Part shown: in pieces, positions 46,294 to 55,767 of the stretch
Layout: each line of letters opens with the position of its first letter
Numbering within the stretch: the first letter of the stretch is position 1
Assembly (NCBI GenBank): GCA_016713905.1
Contig: JADJOE010000001.1
Location: 423,501 to 487,500, forward strand
Length of the DNA stretch: 64,000 bases
Source of the DNA: Candidatus Vicinibacter proximus
GTDB lineage: Bacteria; Bacteroidota; Bacteroidia; Chitinophagales; Saprospiraceae
Reading direction: 5' to 3'
The notes under the pieces: model-generated
What the model was told of the DNA's origin: nothing
What the model saw: the letters and a program-made list of their open reading frames with translations, nothing else
The model's database searches: none
Position numbers and translations under genes: made by a program

Positions 46294-47874
46294 ATGCAAG
46301 TGAAATTTGATTATATCATTATAGGTGCGGGTTCAGCTGGATGTATTCTAGCTAATAGGCTAAGCGAACATCCCAAAATTAAAGTTTTGCTGGTGGAAGC
46401 TGGGCCAAAGACATCAAATCAATTGATTAAAATTCCCGCTGCATTTTCTGAATTATTTCTTAGCAAATATGATTGGAAGGATTATTCGATTCCGCAGAAA
46501 GGCTTAAATGGCCAGCGTATGTATAGTCCAAGGGGTAAATTAGTCGGAGGATGCAGCAACATAAATGCAATGATATTTACCAGGCCACACCCGGATGATT
46601 TATCGGAATGGGAATCTGGTGGCGCCAAAGGATGGAAGTGGGCGAATTGCAAGGAGCATATGATCAAAGTAGAAAAAACTCTAGGATTTTCTCACGATCT
46701 TAGGCAAGAAGCGAAATCTGCTGAACGCTATTATTTGCATCCTCTAAGTAAATCTTTCCTCGAATCAGCCAGGACATTAGGTTACCCTGTTCATGAGCCA
46801 GTTTCAACGGTGCAATTTGGTGTCATGCCTTTTCTAAAAAATATTCAAAATGGAAAAAGGAAATCTGCATCTGACGCGTATTTGAGACCTATAGAGCATC
46901 GTCAAAATTTGGTTTTGACTACACAGGCTTGGGTTGAAAAGGTTGAAATAAGTAATCACCGAGCAAAAAGTATTGTCTTATCTATAAAGGGTAATAAATA
47001 TTCTATCGAAGTTGAAAGAGAAATCATTATTTCAGCTGGAGCTTTTCAATCACCAGCAATTCTGGAAAGATCGGGAATAGGGGATCCCGATTTGCTTGCA
47101 AATTTGGAAATTCCAATAGTAAAAGCAGATCAAAATGTTGGGAATAACCTACAAGACCATCTGGTATGTGGTTTTGGTTTTAGGGTAGACCCGCATAAGT
47201 CTCTGGATATTTTAAATGAACCATTAGGAAAGTTTAATGAAGCAGTTAAATATATATTTGGAAAAAATTCTGCTTTAAGTAGCAATGTTGCAGAGGCAGG
47301 AGGATTTACTAAGCCAATTGAGAAAGATAGCCGACCAGAAATTCAGTTTCATTTTGGACCCTTATTTTTCATAAAGCATGGATTTATCAGACCAGGAGGA
47401 AATGGCTTTAGTCTTGGACCTATGTTGCTTCATCCAAAAAGTAGGGGATCTGTACACATTACTTCTACCAAAGAAAAGGATCAAGTTTGTATTGATCCTA
47501 AATATTATAGCCATGAATCTGATCTAAAGATGATGATTACCGGCTTAAAAGAAGCTTTGAATATATGCAATCAAGCACCATTAAAAAATTATATCAGTCG
47601 AATTGAGATTCCCAAAATTGAACCTGAAAATGACGATGATTACTTGGATTTGATTAGGGAATACAGCCAAACTCTTTATCACCCTGTTGGAACTTGTGCG
47701 ATGTCTGATCTGTCTCATGGAGTAATTGATTCCAAACTTAGAGTCAAAGGAATTGAGGGACTGAGAGTGGTGGATGGTTCCTCCATCCCTGTTATAACAA
47801 GTAGTAACACTCAGGGGGTGATTATGATGCTTGCAGAGAAAGCAGCAGAATTGATTAAAGAGGCAAGTGAATAA
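46294..47874 (+). CDS. GMC-family FAD-dependent oxidoreductase (choline dehydrogenase-like)
   Basis: I choose the ATG at 46294 (MQVKFDYIIIGAGSAG) over the TTG at 46276 because a TAGATTTG -7 element (46267-46274) abuts the TTG. The 526-residue enzyme has the FAD-binding GAGSAGCILANRLSEH and the GMC signatures GGCSNINAMIFTRPHPDDLSEWE and ISAGAFQSPAILERSGIG. The active-site region is YHPVGTCAMSD, followed by DGSSIPVITSSNTQGVIMMLAEKAAE. It oxidises an alcohol; choline is only the best-known substrate of this subgroup, and no betaine genes are nearby. Confidence 0.9.
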   Translation: MQVKFDYIIIGAGSAGCILANRLSEHPKIKVLLVEAGPKTSNQLIKIPAAFSELFLSKYDWKDYSIPQKGLNGQRMYSPRGKLVGGCSNINAMIFTRPHPDDLSEWESGGAKGWKWANCKEHMIKVEKTLGFSHDLRQEAKSAERYYLHPLSKSFLESARTLGYPVHEPVSTVQFGVMPFLKNIQNGKRKSASDAYLRPIEHRQNLVLTTQAWVEKVEISNHRAKSIVLSIKGNKYSIEVEREIIISAGAFQSPAILERSGIGDPDLLANLEIPIVKADQNVGNNLQDHLVCGFGFRVDPHKSLDILNEPLGKFNEAVKYIFGKNSALSSNVAEAGGFTKPIEKDSRPEIQFHFGPLFFIKHGFIRPGGNGFSLGPMLLHPKSRGSVHITSTKEKDQVCIDPKYYSHESDLKMMITGLKEALNICNQAPLKNYISRIEIPKIEPENDDDYLDLIREYSQTLYHPVGTCAMSDLSHGVIDSKLRVKGIEGLRVVDGSSIPVITSSNTQGVIMMLAEKAAELIKEASE

Positions 47875-47973
47875 AATTGTATTTTAAAGAATAAATAATC
47901 TTGTTTCCAAACTGGGTATGAACGAAAGCCATTATTTAATTGTTGGTTTTAAAGATGGCATTTTATAAGATAT

Positions 47974-48792
47974 ATGAAACAGGATTTTGATTTTAAAAGG
48001 GATGTAGTTGACTTGAGTTTTGTCAAACCGGTTTTAATTGATTTTTGGGCAGACTGGTGCGGACCATGTAAAACACTTGGTCCAATATTGGAAGAATTGT
48101 ATATTGAGGATAAAGGTAAATGGGAACTAATTAAAATCGATACAGAAGAACATCAGGAAATTGCCAGTTATTTTAAGATACAGAGCATTCCACATTGCAA
48201 ACTCATTTATGAAGGAAAAATTGCAGATGAATTTTCAGGAGCTCAGACGAAAGCAACTGTAAGAAAGTTTTTGGATAAAAACTTATCTTTATTATTGAAT
48301 GAAGAAACTGAACCTGTTGATGAAGGATTTATTCAGTTAATGAGCAACCAAAAAAATATTCCTGATCCTGAATTCATGCAGGAACTTGAAAAATTTATAT
48401 ATTCCTTTCCGGATCATCAACAAGCAAATATAGCATATGCGAAACATGAAATTTTCTTTGAACCTGAAAAGGCAATGCATAGAATAAGTATTGGAGAGGA
48501 TAAAAAAACTCTACTTGAATTAAAGGAAGACTTTGAAGTGATCAGAAGTTTTATGGGTACTGAATTTGATCTTAATTCCAAGTCAGGGGAATTATTGAAT
48601 TTAATAAAACTGAATTTACTATCCGGGCAAGCACAATTGGCCATTGATAATATCATAGAATCAGTTTCAAAGGACATTAATTATTTGGATGGAATAGCAC
48701 GAAAATTGGGCATAGCACTATTTCATATTTGGGGGCAACAAGCGAATATCACTAAAGAAAATAGGAAACTTTTTGATATGGCTATTTGGTAG
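47974..48792 (+). CDS. thioredoxin-domain protein with TPR-like C-terminus (YbbN/CnoX-like)
   Basis: The 272-residue protein has a thioredoxin fold with WCGPC at 28-32 and the cis-proline segment IQSIPHCKLIYEGK. A helical C-terminal half (about 115-272) of TPR-like repeats follows (QQANIAYAKHEIFFEPEKAMHRI, KLNLLSGQAQLAIDNIIE). This layout is that of the YbbN/CnoX chaperone-holdases that protect proteins during oxidative stress. It keeps both redox cysteines. No signal peptide, so cytoplasmic. Confidence 0.85.
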   Translation: MKQDFDFKRDVVDLSFVKPVLIDFWADWCGPCKTLGPILEELYIEDKGKWELIKIDTEEHQEIASYFKIQSIPHCKLIYEGKIADEFSGAQTKATVRKFLDKNLSLLLNEETEPVDEGFIQLMSNQKNIPDPEFMQELEKFIYSFPDHQQANIAYAKHEIFFEPEKAMHRISIGEDKKTLLELKEDFEVIRSFMGTEFDLNSKSGELLNLIKLNLLSGQAQLAIDNIIESVSKDINYLDGIARKLGIALFHIWGQQANITKENRKLFDMAIW

Positions 48793-48903
48793 TAAATTAT
48801 TGAATTACGAAAAGCAAAATTTAATATAATTAAGTCTTCAAGTAATATAAGAATTAACTCAGCTTGAATTAACGAAGTTAATCCATAAAAAATTGAATTC
48901 GTT

Positions 48904-49446
48904 TTAATCTATATGCAACTGATAAATATCTGCTAAACCTCTTCCATAACCGTTGTAATCCATACCATACCCTATAACAAATAAGGGCGAAATTTCAAAA
49001 CCGAACCAATCAACTTTTACATCCTTCCTAAGTATTTCTGGTTTAACAAGAAGTGAGCATATTTTTATATCATTTATGCCAAATTTTTTTATTAATTCAA
49101 GAAAGGCTGTCATAGTATTTCCACTGTCTAAAATATCTTCAATGATTAAAACTGATTGATTTTGTAAAAATGTAAAATCAGTTTCTTTGAATTGAATTAT
49201 TTTCTCTTGGTGAATTCCCGAATAGGAAGAGATTTTTGTAAACACAGGATTCAGATCTAAAGTCATGTGTCTTAATAAGTCAGCTGCAAAAATGAAAGCC
49301 CCGTCCATAATTATTATGGGTACAGGGTTTGTATTATTTGATGTATAAAAATTGTCAATTTCTTTAGCGAGGTTGACAACTTTTTGGTCAATTATTTCTT
49401 TTGGAATTAGCAGATCAAAATCTAATTTACTAACCTCTATCATCAA
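48904..49446 (-). CDS. hpt: hypoxanthine phosphoribosyltransferase
   Basis: The 180-residue enzyme has the PRPP-binding motif VLIIEDILDSGNTMTAF (about 105-121), an early PVPIIIMDGAFIFAADLLRHM substrate region and a late DWFGFEISPLFVIGYGMDYNGYGR segment. It salvages hypoxanthine or guanine with PRPP. Its start lies within the last codons of the upstream ogt gene (17-base overlap), so the two are probably translationally coupled. Initiation could be at either of the two leading ATGs. Confidence 0.93.
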   Translation of the reverse strand: MMIEVSKLDFDLLIPKEIIDQKVVNLAKEIDNFYTSNNTNPVPIIIMDGAFIFAADLLRHMTLDLNPVFTKISSYSGIHQEKIIQFKETDFTFLQNQSVLIIEDILDSGNTMTAFLELIKKFGINDIKICSLLVKPEILRKDVKVDWFGFEISPLFVIGYGMDYNGYGRGLADIYQLHID

Positions 49447-49993
49447 AAAGTGTTTTGGAATATTTTAAAATTAATCCTGGAATTTCATCTTCCAGGATCC
49501 TAATTTTCAATTCGCTACCCCACCGATAATGGCCTGTATTTCCATTTGAATAAAGTATTCTGTGGCAAGGAACGAGAAAGGCAAAAGAATTTGCTCCCAC
49601 AGCTGCACCAACTGCTCTTATGGCATTGGGATATCCAGAACGTGCTGCCAAATTTTTATAACTCAAAGTTTGACCCCTTGTAATTTCTAAAAGTTGATTC
49701 CAAACAGCCAATTGAAATTCAGTGCCTCGGATAAGTAAATCAAAAGAGGTATCGGTTTTGCCTTCGATAAAATCAATAATTTTCCGATAACCATTATTCT
49801 CAACTGGAGTAAATCGAGTATTCGGGAATTCATTATTCATTTGAATAATAAATTTTTCTTCTTCCATGAAATGACAATTTAGCAATCCATTTTCAAAAAA
49901 AGAAACACTCAATGGTCCATATTTACAAAGTCCTGATTGATACTGTATGTTTCCAGGTATCTCCAGAGGATTAAGAATTTGAAATTTATGCAT
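49430..49993 (-). CDS. ogt: methylated-DNA--protein-cysteine methyltransferase
   Basis: I take the ATG at 49993 (MHKFQILNPLEIPG); an upstream TTG at 50002 is less likely. The 187-residue product has the suicide-repair motif FLVPCHRIL with the acceptor Cys. It also has the helix-turn-helix-like RGQTLSYKNLAARSGYPNAIRAVGAAVG and GNTGHYRWGSELK. It removes alkyl groups from O6-methylguanine. It overlaps hpt downstream. Confidence 0.93.
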   Translation of the reverse strand: MHKFQILNPLEIPGNIQYQSGLCKYGPLSVSFFENGLLNCHFMEEEKFIIQMNNEFPNTRFTPVENNGYRKIIDFIEGKTDTSFDLLIRGTEFQLAVWNQLLEITRGQTLSYKNLAARSGYPNAIRAVGAAVGANSFAFLVPCHRILYSNGNTGHYRWGSELKIRILEDEIPGLILKYSKTLFDDRG

Positions 49994-50098
49994 TGACAGC
50001 AAATTTAAGTTACCTCTACCTAATTTATTATTTATTTATTTTACATAGTTTGAAGTGGTTTAGCAAAACAATATGTAATACCTTTGAGGTTTTATTTC

Positions 50099-52954
50099 AT
50101 GAAGCAGCAGGAAGAGTTCGAATTTATTGAAGTTTATGGAGCAAAGGAGCACAATCTGAAAGATGTGTCGGTCAAAATCCCCAGAAATGAAATGGTAGTT
50201 ATTACAGGCATTTCTGGAAGTGGAAAATCCTCTTTGGCATTTGATACTATTTATGCAGAAGGTCAGCGCCGTTACATGGAAACTTTTTCCCATTATGCCA
50301 GGCAATTTATTGGCTCCATTGAAAGGCCGGATGTGGAAAAAATTGATGGACTAAGTCCTGTTATTTCCATCGAGCAAAAGACTACTGGGTGGAATCCAAG
50401 ATCAACAGTTGGTACCACAACTGAAATATATGATTTATTGAGGTTGTTGTTTGCAAGAGCGGCTGATGCTTACTCCCATGCAACTGGTAAAAAGATGGTG
50501 AGGTACACAGAAGATCAAATGATTTCCTTTATTTTCGAAAAGTTCGATCAAAAGCACATTTCTATCCTTGCACCTTTGGTCAGGGCAAGGAAGGGGCATT
50601 ATCGTGAGCTATTTGATCAAGTGAGAAAGCAGGGATTCAATAAGATGAGAGTGGATGGTCAAGTGATTGATCTCAAACCCGGACTCCAATTGGACAGGTT
50701 TAAAACACATGACATTGAAGTAGTTATTGATCGTATTCAAGTTATAAAAGAGAGAGAAGAAAGGCTTAATTATAGTCTTGCTACAGCATTGAAAATGGGT
50801 AATGATGTTGTATTTATTCAAGATCAGGATAATTCAGAATTATTTCCTTTTAGTAAACGACTGATGGATCCACTTACAGGACTATCTTACGATGAACCAT
50901 CTCCAAATACTTTTTCATTTAACTCCCCATATGGAGCATGTCCGGAGTGTAAAGGTCTTGGACAGATACATGAAGCAGACTTAGATCAGATCATACCCGA
51001 TGACGCGAAATCTATTTCAGAATTAGGGATTGTTCCACTCGGTGAAGTACGAGATACTCTAACCTATAAACAACTAAAACAAATAGCTGACCGATATAAA
51101 TTCAATTACCAAACCCCAATTAAAAAAATTCCTAAAAAGGCCCTGGATACTATCTTATACGGAGGAGATGATAGTTTTCCTGCACCACCAGGTTCAACCT
51201 GGTTTGAAGGTACTTATCACTTAGCTTATGAAGGTTTATGTAACATGTTGAAAAGGTGGTATAAAGATACCAGTTCGGAGAAAATCAGGCAGTTTGCAGA
51301 AGATTTTATGTCCATCCAGGATTGTCCGGCTTGTGGGGGAACGAGGCTAAAAAAGGATTCTTTGTTTTTTAAGATTGATGAAAAAAACATTGCAGAATTA
51401 GCCAGATTGGATATTTCAGATCTGATGAAATGGTTTGATGGATTGGAGAATAGATTATCTGACAGACAAAAGTTAATCAGTAAAGACATTATAAAGGAAA
51501 TCAAAATACGATTGGATTTTTTGTTGTACGTCGGATTAGATTATCTTTCATTAGACCGTCCAACAATGAGCCTTTCTGGTGGAGAGTCCCAGAGGACCAG
51601 ATTAGCCACCCAAATAGGATCGCAACTCACAGGTATAACCTACATCCTGGATGAACCCTCCATTGGACTGCATCAAAGAGACAACCACAGATTAATTAAA
51701 TCGCTTCGGGAATTAACCCAAATTGGCAATACTGTAATAGTAGTCGAACATGACAAAGACATCATGATGGCATGTGATTACATCATTGATTTGGGTCCGG
51801 GTGCTGGAAAGCATGGTGGGGATATAGTTTCACAAGGAATTCCCTCAGAGTTTATTAAGGATCAGAATTCCCTAACTGCAAGTTATCTTTCCGGTAAAGC
51901 TTCAATAGAGATACCAACGCAAAGAAGAAAAGGAAATGGTCAGTATTTAAGCTTAATTGGGGCAAAGGGACATAATTTGAAGAATTTGAGTATAAAATTT
52001 CCCTTGGGATGTTTCATTTGTGTAACTGGGGTATCCGGAAGCGGAAAGTCAAGCCTGATCAACGAGACTCTTTATCCAATTCTAAGAGAGTATTTTTACA
52101 ACAGCCTTCAAAAGCCATTATCCTTTGATAAAATTGAAGGGTTGGAGCATTTGGATAAAGTGGTTGAGGTTGATCAAAATCCTATTGGTAGAACACCCAG
52201 ATCAAATCCTGCAACCTATACAGGCGTTTTCACTGAGATCAGGAATCTTTTTTCGAATCACCCCGAATCTAAAATACGGGGCTATAAACCAGGAAGATTC
52301 TCTTTCAATGTATCCGGAGGACGTTGTGAAGTTTGTGAAGGTGGAGGAATGAGAATCATTGAAATGAATTTTCTTCCCGATGTCCAGGTACATTGTGAAA
52401 GTTGTCATGGTAAGCGTTACAACCGAGAAACACTTGAAGTATTGTATAAAGGAAAATCAATCGGTGATGTATTAGATATGACTGTAGAAGAAGCCACCGA
52501 ATTTTTTGAGCATTTGCCTGCCATTTATCGAAAATTAAAAACATTAAGGGATGTTGGTCTCGATTATATCACTTTAGGACAACAGGCAACAACGTTGTCA
52601 GGCGGAGAAGCCCAACGCGTTAAATTGGCTGAAGAGCTTTCTAAAAGGGATACCGGAAAGACATTATATATTTTAGATGAACCAACAACCGGATTGCATT
52701 TTGAAGATATCAAACATTTACTAAATGTCCTTCAAAAACTAGTGGATAGAGGAAATACCGTCATGGTAATAGAGCACAATCTGGATGTCATTAAAGTAGC
52801 GGATGTTGTTCTGGATTTAGGGCCTGAGGGAGGAAAACATGGGGGAAAGGTTGTTGCCTATGGGTCACCTGAACAAGTTGCAAAGGTGAAGGAATCTTTT
52901 ACAGGACAATATTTAGCTGAAGAATTAAATATGAAAAAAGCCGCTGTAAAATAG
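50099..52954 (+). CDS. uvrA: excinuclease ABC subunit A
   Basis: I take the ATG at 50099; the TTG at 50084 overlaps a TACCTTTG -7 element (50079-50086). The 951-residue protein has two ABC ATPase modules with Walker A motifs GISGSGKSSLAFDTI and GVSGSGKSSLINETL. ABC signatures are LSGGESQRTRLATQ and LSGGEAQRVKLAEE. Two zinc fingers are visible (CPECKGLG with CPACGGTR; CEVCEGGG with CESCHGKR). UvrA finds bulky DNA damage with UvrB in nucleotide excision repair. The last codons coincide with a hairpin serving the convergent gene. Confidence 0.97.
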   Translation: MKQQEEFEFIEVYGAKEHNLKDVSVKIPRNEMVVITGISGSGKSSLAFDTIYAEGQRRYMETFSHYARQFIGSIERPDVEKIDGLSPVISIEQKTTGWNPRSTVGTTTEIYDLLRLLFARAADAYSHATGKKMVRYTEDQMISFIFEKFDQKHISILAPLVRARKGHYRELFDQVRKQGFNKMRVDGQVIDLKPGLQLDRFKTHDIEVVIDRIQVIKEREERLNYSLATALKMGNDVVFIQDQDNSELFPFSKRLMDPLTGLSYDEPSPNTFSFNSPYGACPECKGLGQIHEADLDQIIPDDAKSISELGIVPLGEVRDTLTYKQLKQIADRYKFNYQTPIKKIPKKALDTILYGGDDSFPAPPGSTWFEGTYHLAYEGLCNMLKRWYKDTSSEKIRQFAEDFMSIQDCPACGGTRLKKDSLFFKIDEKNIAELARLDISDLMKWFDGLENRLSDRQKLISKDIIKEIKIRLDFLLYVGLDYLSLDRPTMSLSGGESQRTRLATQIGSQLTGITYILDEPSIGLHQRDNHRLIKSLRELTQIGNTVIVVEHDKDIMMACDYIIDLGPGAGKHGGDIVSQGIPSEFIKDQNSLTASYLSGKASIEIPTQRRKGNGQYLSLIGAKGHNLKNLSIKFPLGCFICVTGVSGSGKSSLINETLYPILREYFYNSLQKPLSFDKIEGLEHLDKVVEVDQNPIGRTPRSNPATYTGVFTEIRNLFSNHPESKIRGYKPGRFSFNVSGGRCEVCEGGGMRIIEMNFLPDVQVHCESCHGKRYNRETLEVLYKGKSIGDVLDMTVEEATEFFEHLPAIYRKLKTLRDVGLDYITLGQQATTLSGGEAQRVKLAEELSKRDTGKTLYILDEPTTGLHFEDIKHLLNVLQKLVDRGNTVMVIEHNLDVIKVADVVLDLGPEGGKHGGKVVAYGSPEQVAKVKESFTGQYLAEELNMKKAAVK

Positions 52955-52962
52955 CAGCGGCT
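52933..52962 (-). terminator. terminator for the OmpA/DUF937 gene, inside the uvrA 3' end
   Basis: On the minus strand an 8-base stem (AGCCGCTG / CAGCGGCT, eight-base loop) is followed by T6 (A6 at 52933-52938 on the plus strand). It ends transcription of the minus-strand gene and lies over the last codons and stop of uvrA. On the plus strand the following TCTTCT is a poorer T-run. Confidence 0.75.
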
Positions 52963-52996
52963 CTTCTAAATATTAATTATAACTTTTAAGAAGAAA

Positions 52997-54280
52997 CTAT
53001 TTTTTTGTTACCCTTAAGGAAACCCTACGATTTAAATCTCTTCCGGATTCCGTTTTATTATCACCTACAGGGTGTTCCTGACCATAACCTTCAGCCTCCA
53101 TTCTTCTAGACTCAATCCCATTGGTAAGCAGTGCAGACATTACCATTTCAGCTCTGGCCTGTGATAATTTTTGATTAACCTTTGGGTCGCCTACATTATC
53201 TGTGTAACCTCCCACTTTGATATTAACCTGTGGGAAGGCTTTCAATATGGCGGTAATGTTATTGATTTGAATTTGTGAAGCAGGATTGAGCTTACTTGAT
53301 CCAGTTTCAAAAAGGATTCTGTCAAAATCAAACCAAGTTGTTTTATCAATTGTCTTGTTTTTATCTTCGATAAAGTTAACTAACCTGGCCTCAACCCCTT
53401 TTTCAGGAATATTTATATCTATTCCACCGGGCAGTGAAAGCTTGATTGGCTTTCCCAATATTGCCCACTTCGCTTGGACTACAGAATCGAGTTTGGCTAT
53501 AAGTCCGTCAGCAGTGTTATCTATTTCTTTGGTTTGATCGCCAGTTTTAATTGTTGTAGAATCAATTTTTAAGGTTGTACTTTCCTTATTGTTGTTCCAT
53601 TCATTTTTATTACAACTTTTCATAACAAACCACAAAAAGGCGAGTAATGCAAGTAATCCTATTAACCACATCCCCCAATTATTATTTGAATGGTCATGCT
53701 CATAGGTTGGAGCGGAAGTCATTTTATCTAAATTTTCTCCGGGATTTCCAAAGTTTAAAATTGAAAAAAGTGAAGAGGGTACTGAAGTTTGAACCTCTTT
53801 TTTAAAACTCCCTAACCACATGGTCAATCCGCTAATACCATAGTCTTCTAAAAGTGCTTTCTTTTTTAAATAAGCAAGGACCAGTGGAGCTGTTAAATTC
53901 AATAATTTAGATGCAGAGTTTTCACTTTTAAATTCTGCATAATTGCTAAGTTCCTGATTAACGGCCTGAAATCTTTGACCAAATAATACTTCAAGCAGTA
54001 TGCTTCCAAACCTGTTTTCTAACCGGTTTTCATATTTTCCTTCAAAAAGATTTTCCAGATTTTCTAAATCAAAAGATTCGTTATCCATTTGGGTAACTAA
54101 ATCCCAGATTTGGTCCATGGTACTTTTATTAGAGGAGTCATGAATAATTGCTCCGAGAATGGATGGTATAGCTGCATTAAAGCCCTTAACGGTAGCATGT
54201 TCAGATTCTGTTAAGTATTCAGACGCCTTTTTAATTAGGTCGGGGGTCAAATAGCTTGTGAGGGTTTCGACTAATTTCAT
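52997..54280 (-). CDS. OmpA-family protein with N-terminal DUF937 domain
   Basis: The 427-residue protein begins with a DUF937-like helical region (about 1-170, containing GFNAAIPSILGAIIHDSSN and NLTAPLVLAYLKKKAL). A transmembrane helix follows (WGMWLIGLLALLAFLWFVM, about 202-220). The C-terminus is an OmpA-like peptidoglycan-binding domain (about 310-427, with DRILFETGSSKLNPAS, VGGYTDNVGDPKVNQKLSQARA and EGYGQEHPVG). The topology suggests an inner-membrane anchor with the OmpA domain on the cell wall. It is convergent with uvrA and ends at a terminator overlapping it. Confidence 0.88.
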   Translation of the reverse strand: MKLVETLTSYLTPDLIKKASEYLTESEHATVKGFNAAIPSILGAIIHDSSNKSTMDQIWDLVTQMDNESFDLENLENLFEGKYENRLENRFGSILLEVLFGQRFQAVNQELSNYAEFKSENSASKLLNLTAPLVLAYLKKKALLEDYGISGLTMWLGSFKKEVQTSVPSSLFSILNFGNPGENLDKMTSAPTYEHDHSNNNWGMWLIGLLALLAFLWFVMKSCNKNEWNNNKESTTLKIDSTTIKTGDQTKEIDNTADGLIAKLDSVVQAKWAILGKPIKLSLPGGIDINIPEKGVEARLVNFIEDKNKTIDKTTWFDFDRILFETGSSKLNPASQIQINNITAILKAFPQVNIKVGGYTDNVGDPKVNQKLSQARAEMVMSALLTNGIESRRMEAEGYGQEHPVGDNKTESGRDLNRRVSLRVTKK

Positions 54281-54382
54281 ATTTAATGGATTTCCTAAAA
54301 TTAATATTAATTGATTTGGAGCTGCAATTTATTAATAGTGTAACATTGCTCCTTGTAATTTTGCAGTTATTTAATTATTATT

Positions 54383-54916
54383 ATGGATTTAGAAAAGTTA
54401 AAATACCCAATTGGTAAATGGAGTTCGCCTGAGGTTATTGATTCAGAAATGATAATTGCCTGGATAGCTGACATTGCAAGTGTTCCAGGTCTGCTTTCCA
54501 ACTTAGTCAACCATGGTAAGGATGTAAATCTTGCATTGACCTATAGAAATGGGGGTTGGACGATCCGTCAACTTGTACATCACCTTGCCGACAGTCATAT
54601 CAATGCCTACGTCCGCCATAAGCTGGCAGCTTCTGAGCAAACACCAATCATTAACCCATATAATGAAGGATTGTGGTCCGTAATGAAAGATGTAAAAGAT
54701 GTGGATGTTCAAATATCCCTACAATTGCTAGATGCCTTGCATCAAAGGTGGACAGTATTTTTGTCCAGTTTAAGTCATGAGGAATTGAAAAAAAGTTTTT
54801 TTCACCCGGGACACAATAGATTAATCACGTTGGGCGAGTCTATTGGGATGTACAGCTGGCATGGCAAACACCATCTAGCGCACATTATGCTGGCACTTGG
54901 CCAGGGAAACTATTGA
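54383..54916 (+). CDS. DinB-family putative metal-dependent hydrolase/transferase (YfiT/BstA-like)
   Basis: The 177-residue protein starts MDLEKLKYPIGKW and has the DinB histidine pattern: QLVHHLADSHINAYVR (64-78) and YSWHGKHHLAHIM (about 157-169). These form a metal site in a four-helix bundle. Relatives in Firmicutes conjugate bacillithiol to electrophiles. Whether this species uses bacillithiol cannot be told here. A TAATTTTG -7 element (54356-54363) lies 19 bases before the ATG. Confidence 0.85.
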   Translation: MDLEKLKYPIGKWSSPEVIDSEMIIAWIADIASVPGLLSNLVNHGKDVNLALTYRNGGWTIRQLVHHLADSHINAYVRHKLAASEQTPIINPYNEGLWSVMKDVKDVDVQISLQLLDALHQRWTVFLSSLSHEELKKSFFHPGHNRLITLGESIGMYSWHGKHHLAHIMLALGQGNY

Positions 54917-54919
54917 AAT

Positions 54920-55672
54920 TTAAGATTTAAGGTCTGAAGTTAAGACTGCGGTGGTGTAATATCTGTTCAATCTGGCTATATTTTCAAGGGATATTTCTTT
55001 TGGACATTCAGCTTCGCAAGCACCTACATTAGAACACATACCAAAACCTTCTTCATCCATTTGTTTAATCATATTCAATACCCTCCTTGAGTTTTCCACT
55101 TCACCCTGGGGCAACAATCCCAGATGAGAAACTTTGGCAGCAGTGAAGAGCATGGCAGACCCATTGGGACAGGCCGCAACGCAAGCTCCACAGCCTATGC
55201 AAGCGGCAGCATCAAAAGCCTTCGATGCCAAGTCTTTTTCAATTGGGATGGAATTTCCATCCATTGCTTGACCTGTGTTGACAGATATATATCCACCTGC
55301 CTGGATTATTCTATCAAAGGCTCCTCTATCCACCACCAGATCTTTAATTACAGGGAATGACCTGGCTCTAAAAGGCTCTACTACAACTGTATCGCCTTCT
55401 TTAAAAAATCTCATATGCAACTGACAGGTGGTGGTTCCACTGTTTGGACCATGAGGTCTGCCATTTATAACCATACTGCAAGCTCCGCAGATTCCTTCAC
55501 GACAATCATGATCAAATGCGACTGGTTCTTTTTTCTCATCAATCAGGTCCTGGTTCAGCACATCCAGCATTTCAAGAAATGACATATGTTCATTGGCCTC
55601 TACGGAATATTTTTCAAAACCACCTTTCTGGGCAGGTGACTTTTGTCTCCAAATTTTAAGATTCAGCTTCAT
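54920..55672 (-). CDS. sdhB: succinate dehydrogenase/fumarate reductase iron-sulfur subunit
   Basis: The 250-residue protein has the N-terminal 2Fe-2S ferredoxin ligands (CREGICGACSM and a later TTTCQLH). Two cluster regions follow (CIGCGACVAACPNGS near 157-171, and CSNVGACEAECPKEI). These match the electron-transfer subunit of Bacteroidota complex II. SdhC and SdhA normally sit directly upstream in this phylum, but here the upstream gene is queG, so this copy is detached. Whether it acts as succinate dehydrogenase or fumarate reductase cannot be decided from this subunit. Confidence 0.93.
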   Translation of the reverse strand: MKLNLKIWRQKSPAQKGGFEKYSVEANEHMSFLEMLDVLNQDLIDEKKEPVAFDHDCREGICGACSMVINGRPHGPNSGTTTCQLHMRFFKEGDTVVVEPFRARSFPVIKDLVVDRGAFDRIIQAGGYISVNTGQAMDGNSIPIEKDLASKAFDAAACIGCGACVAACPNGSAMLFTAAKVSHLGLLPQGEVENSRRVLNMIKQMDEEGFGMCSNVGACEAECPKEISLENIARLNRYYTTAVLTSDLKS

Positions 55673-55767
55673 ATATGGCTATTTTGAATAATGGCGTAAA
55701 AGTAAGGATTCTGATGTTAAATCACACATTTAGACAACAAAACAAAATGATAATGGATTGTATACTT

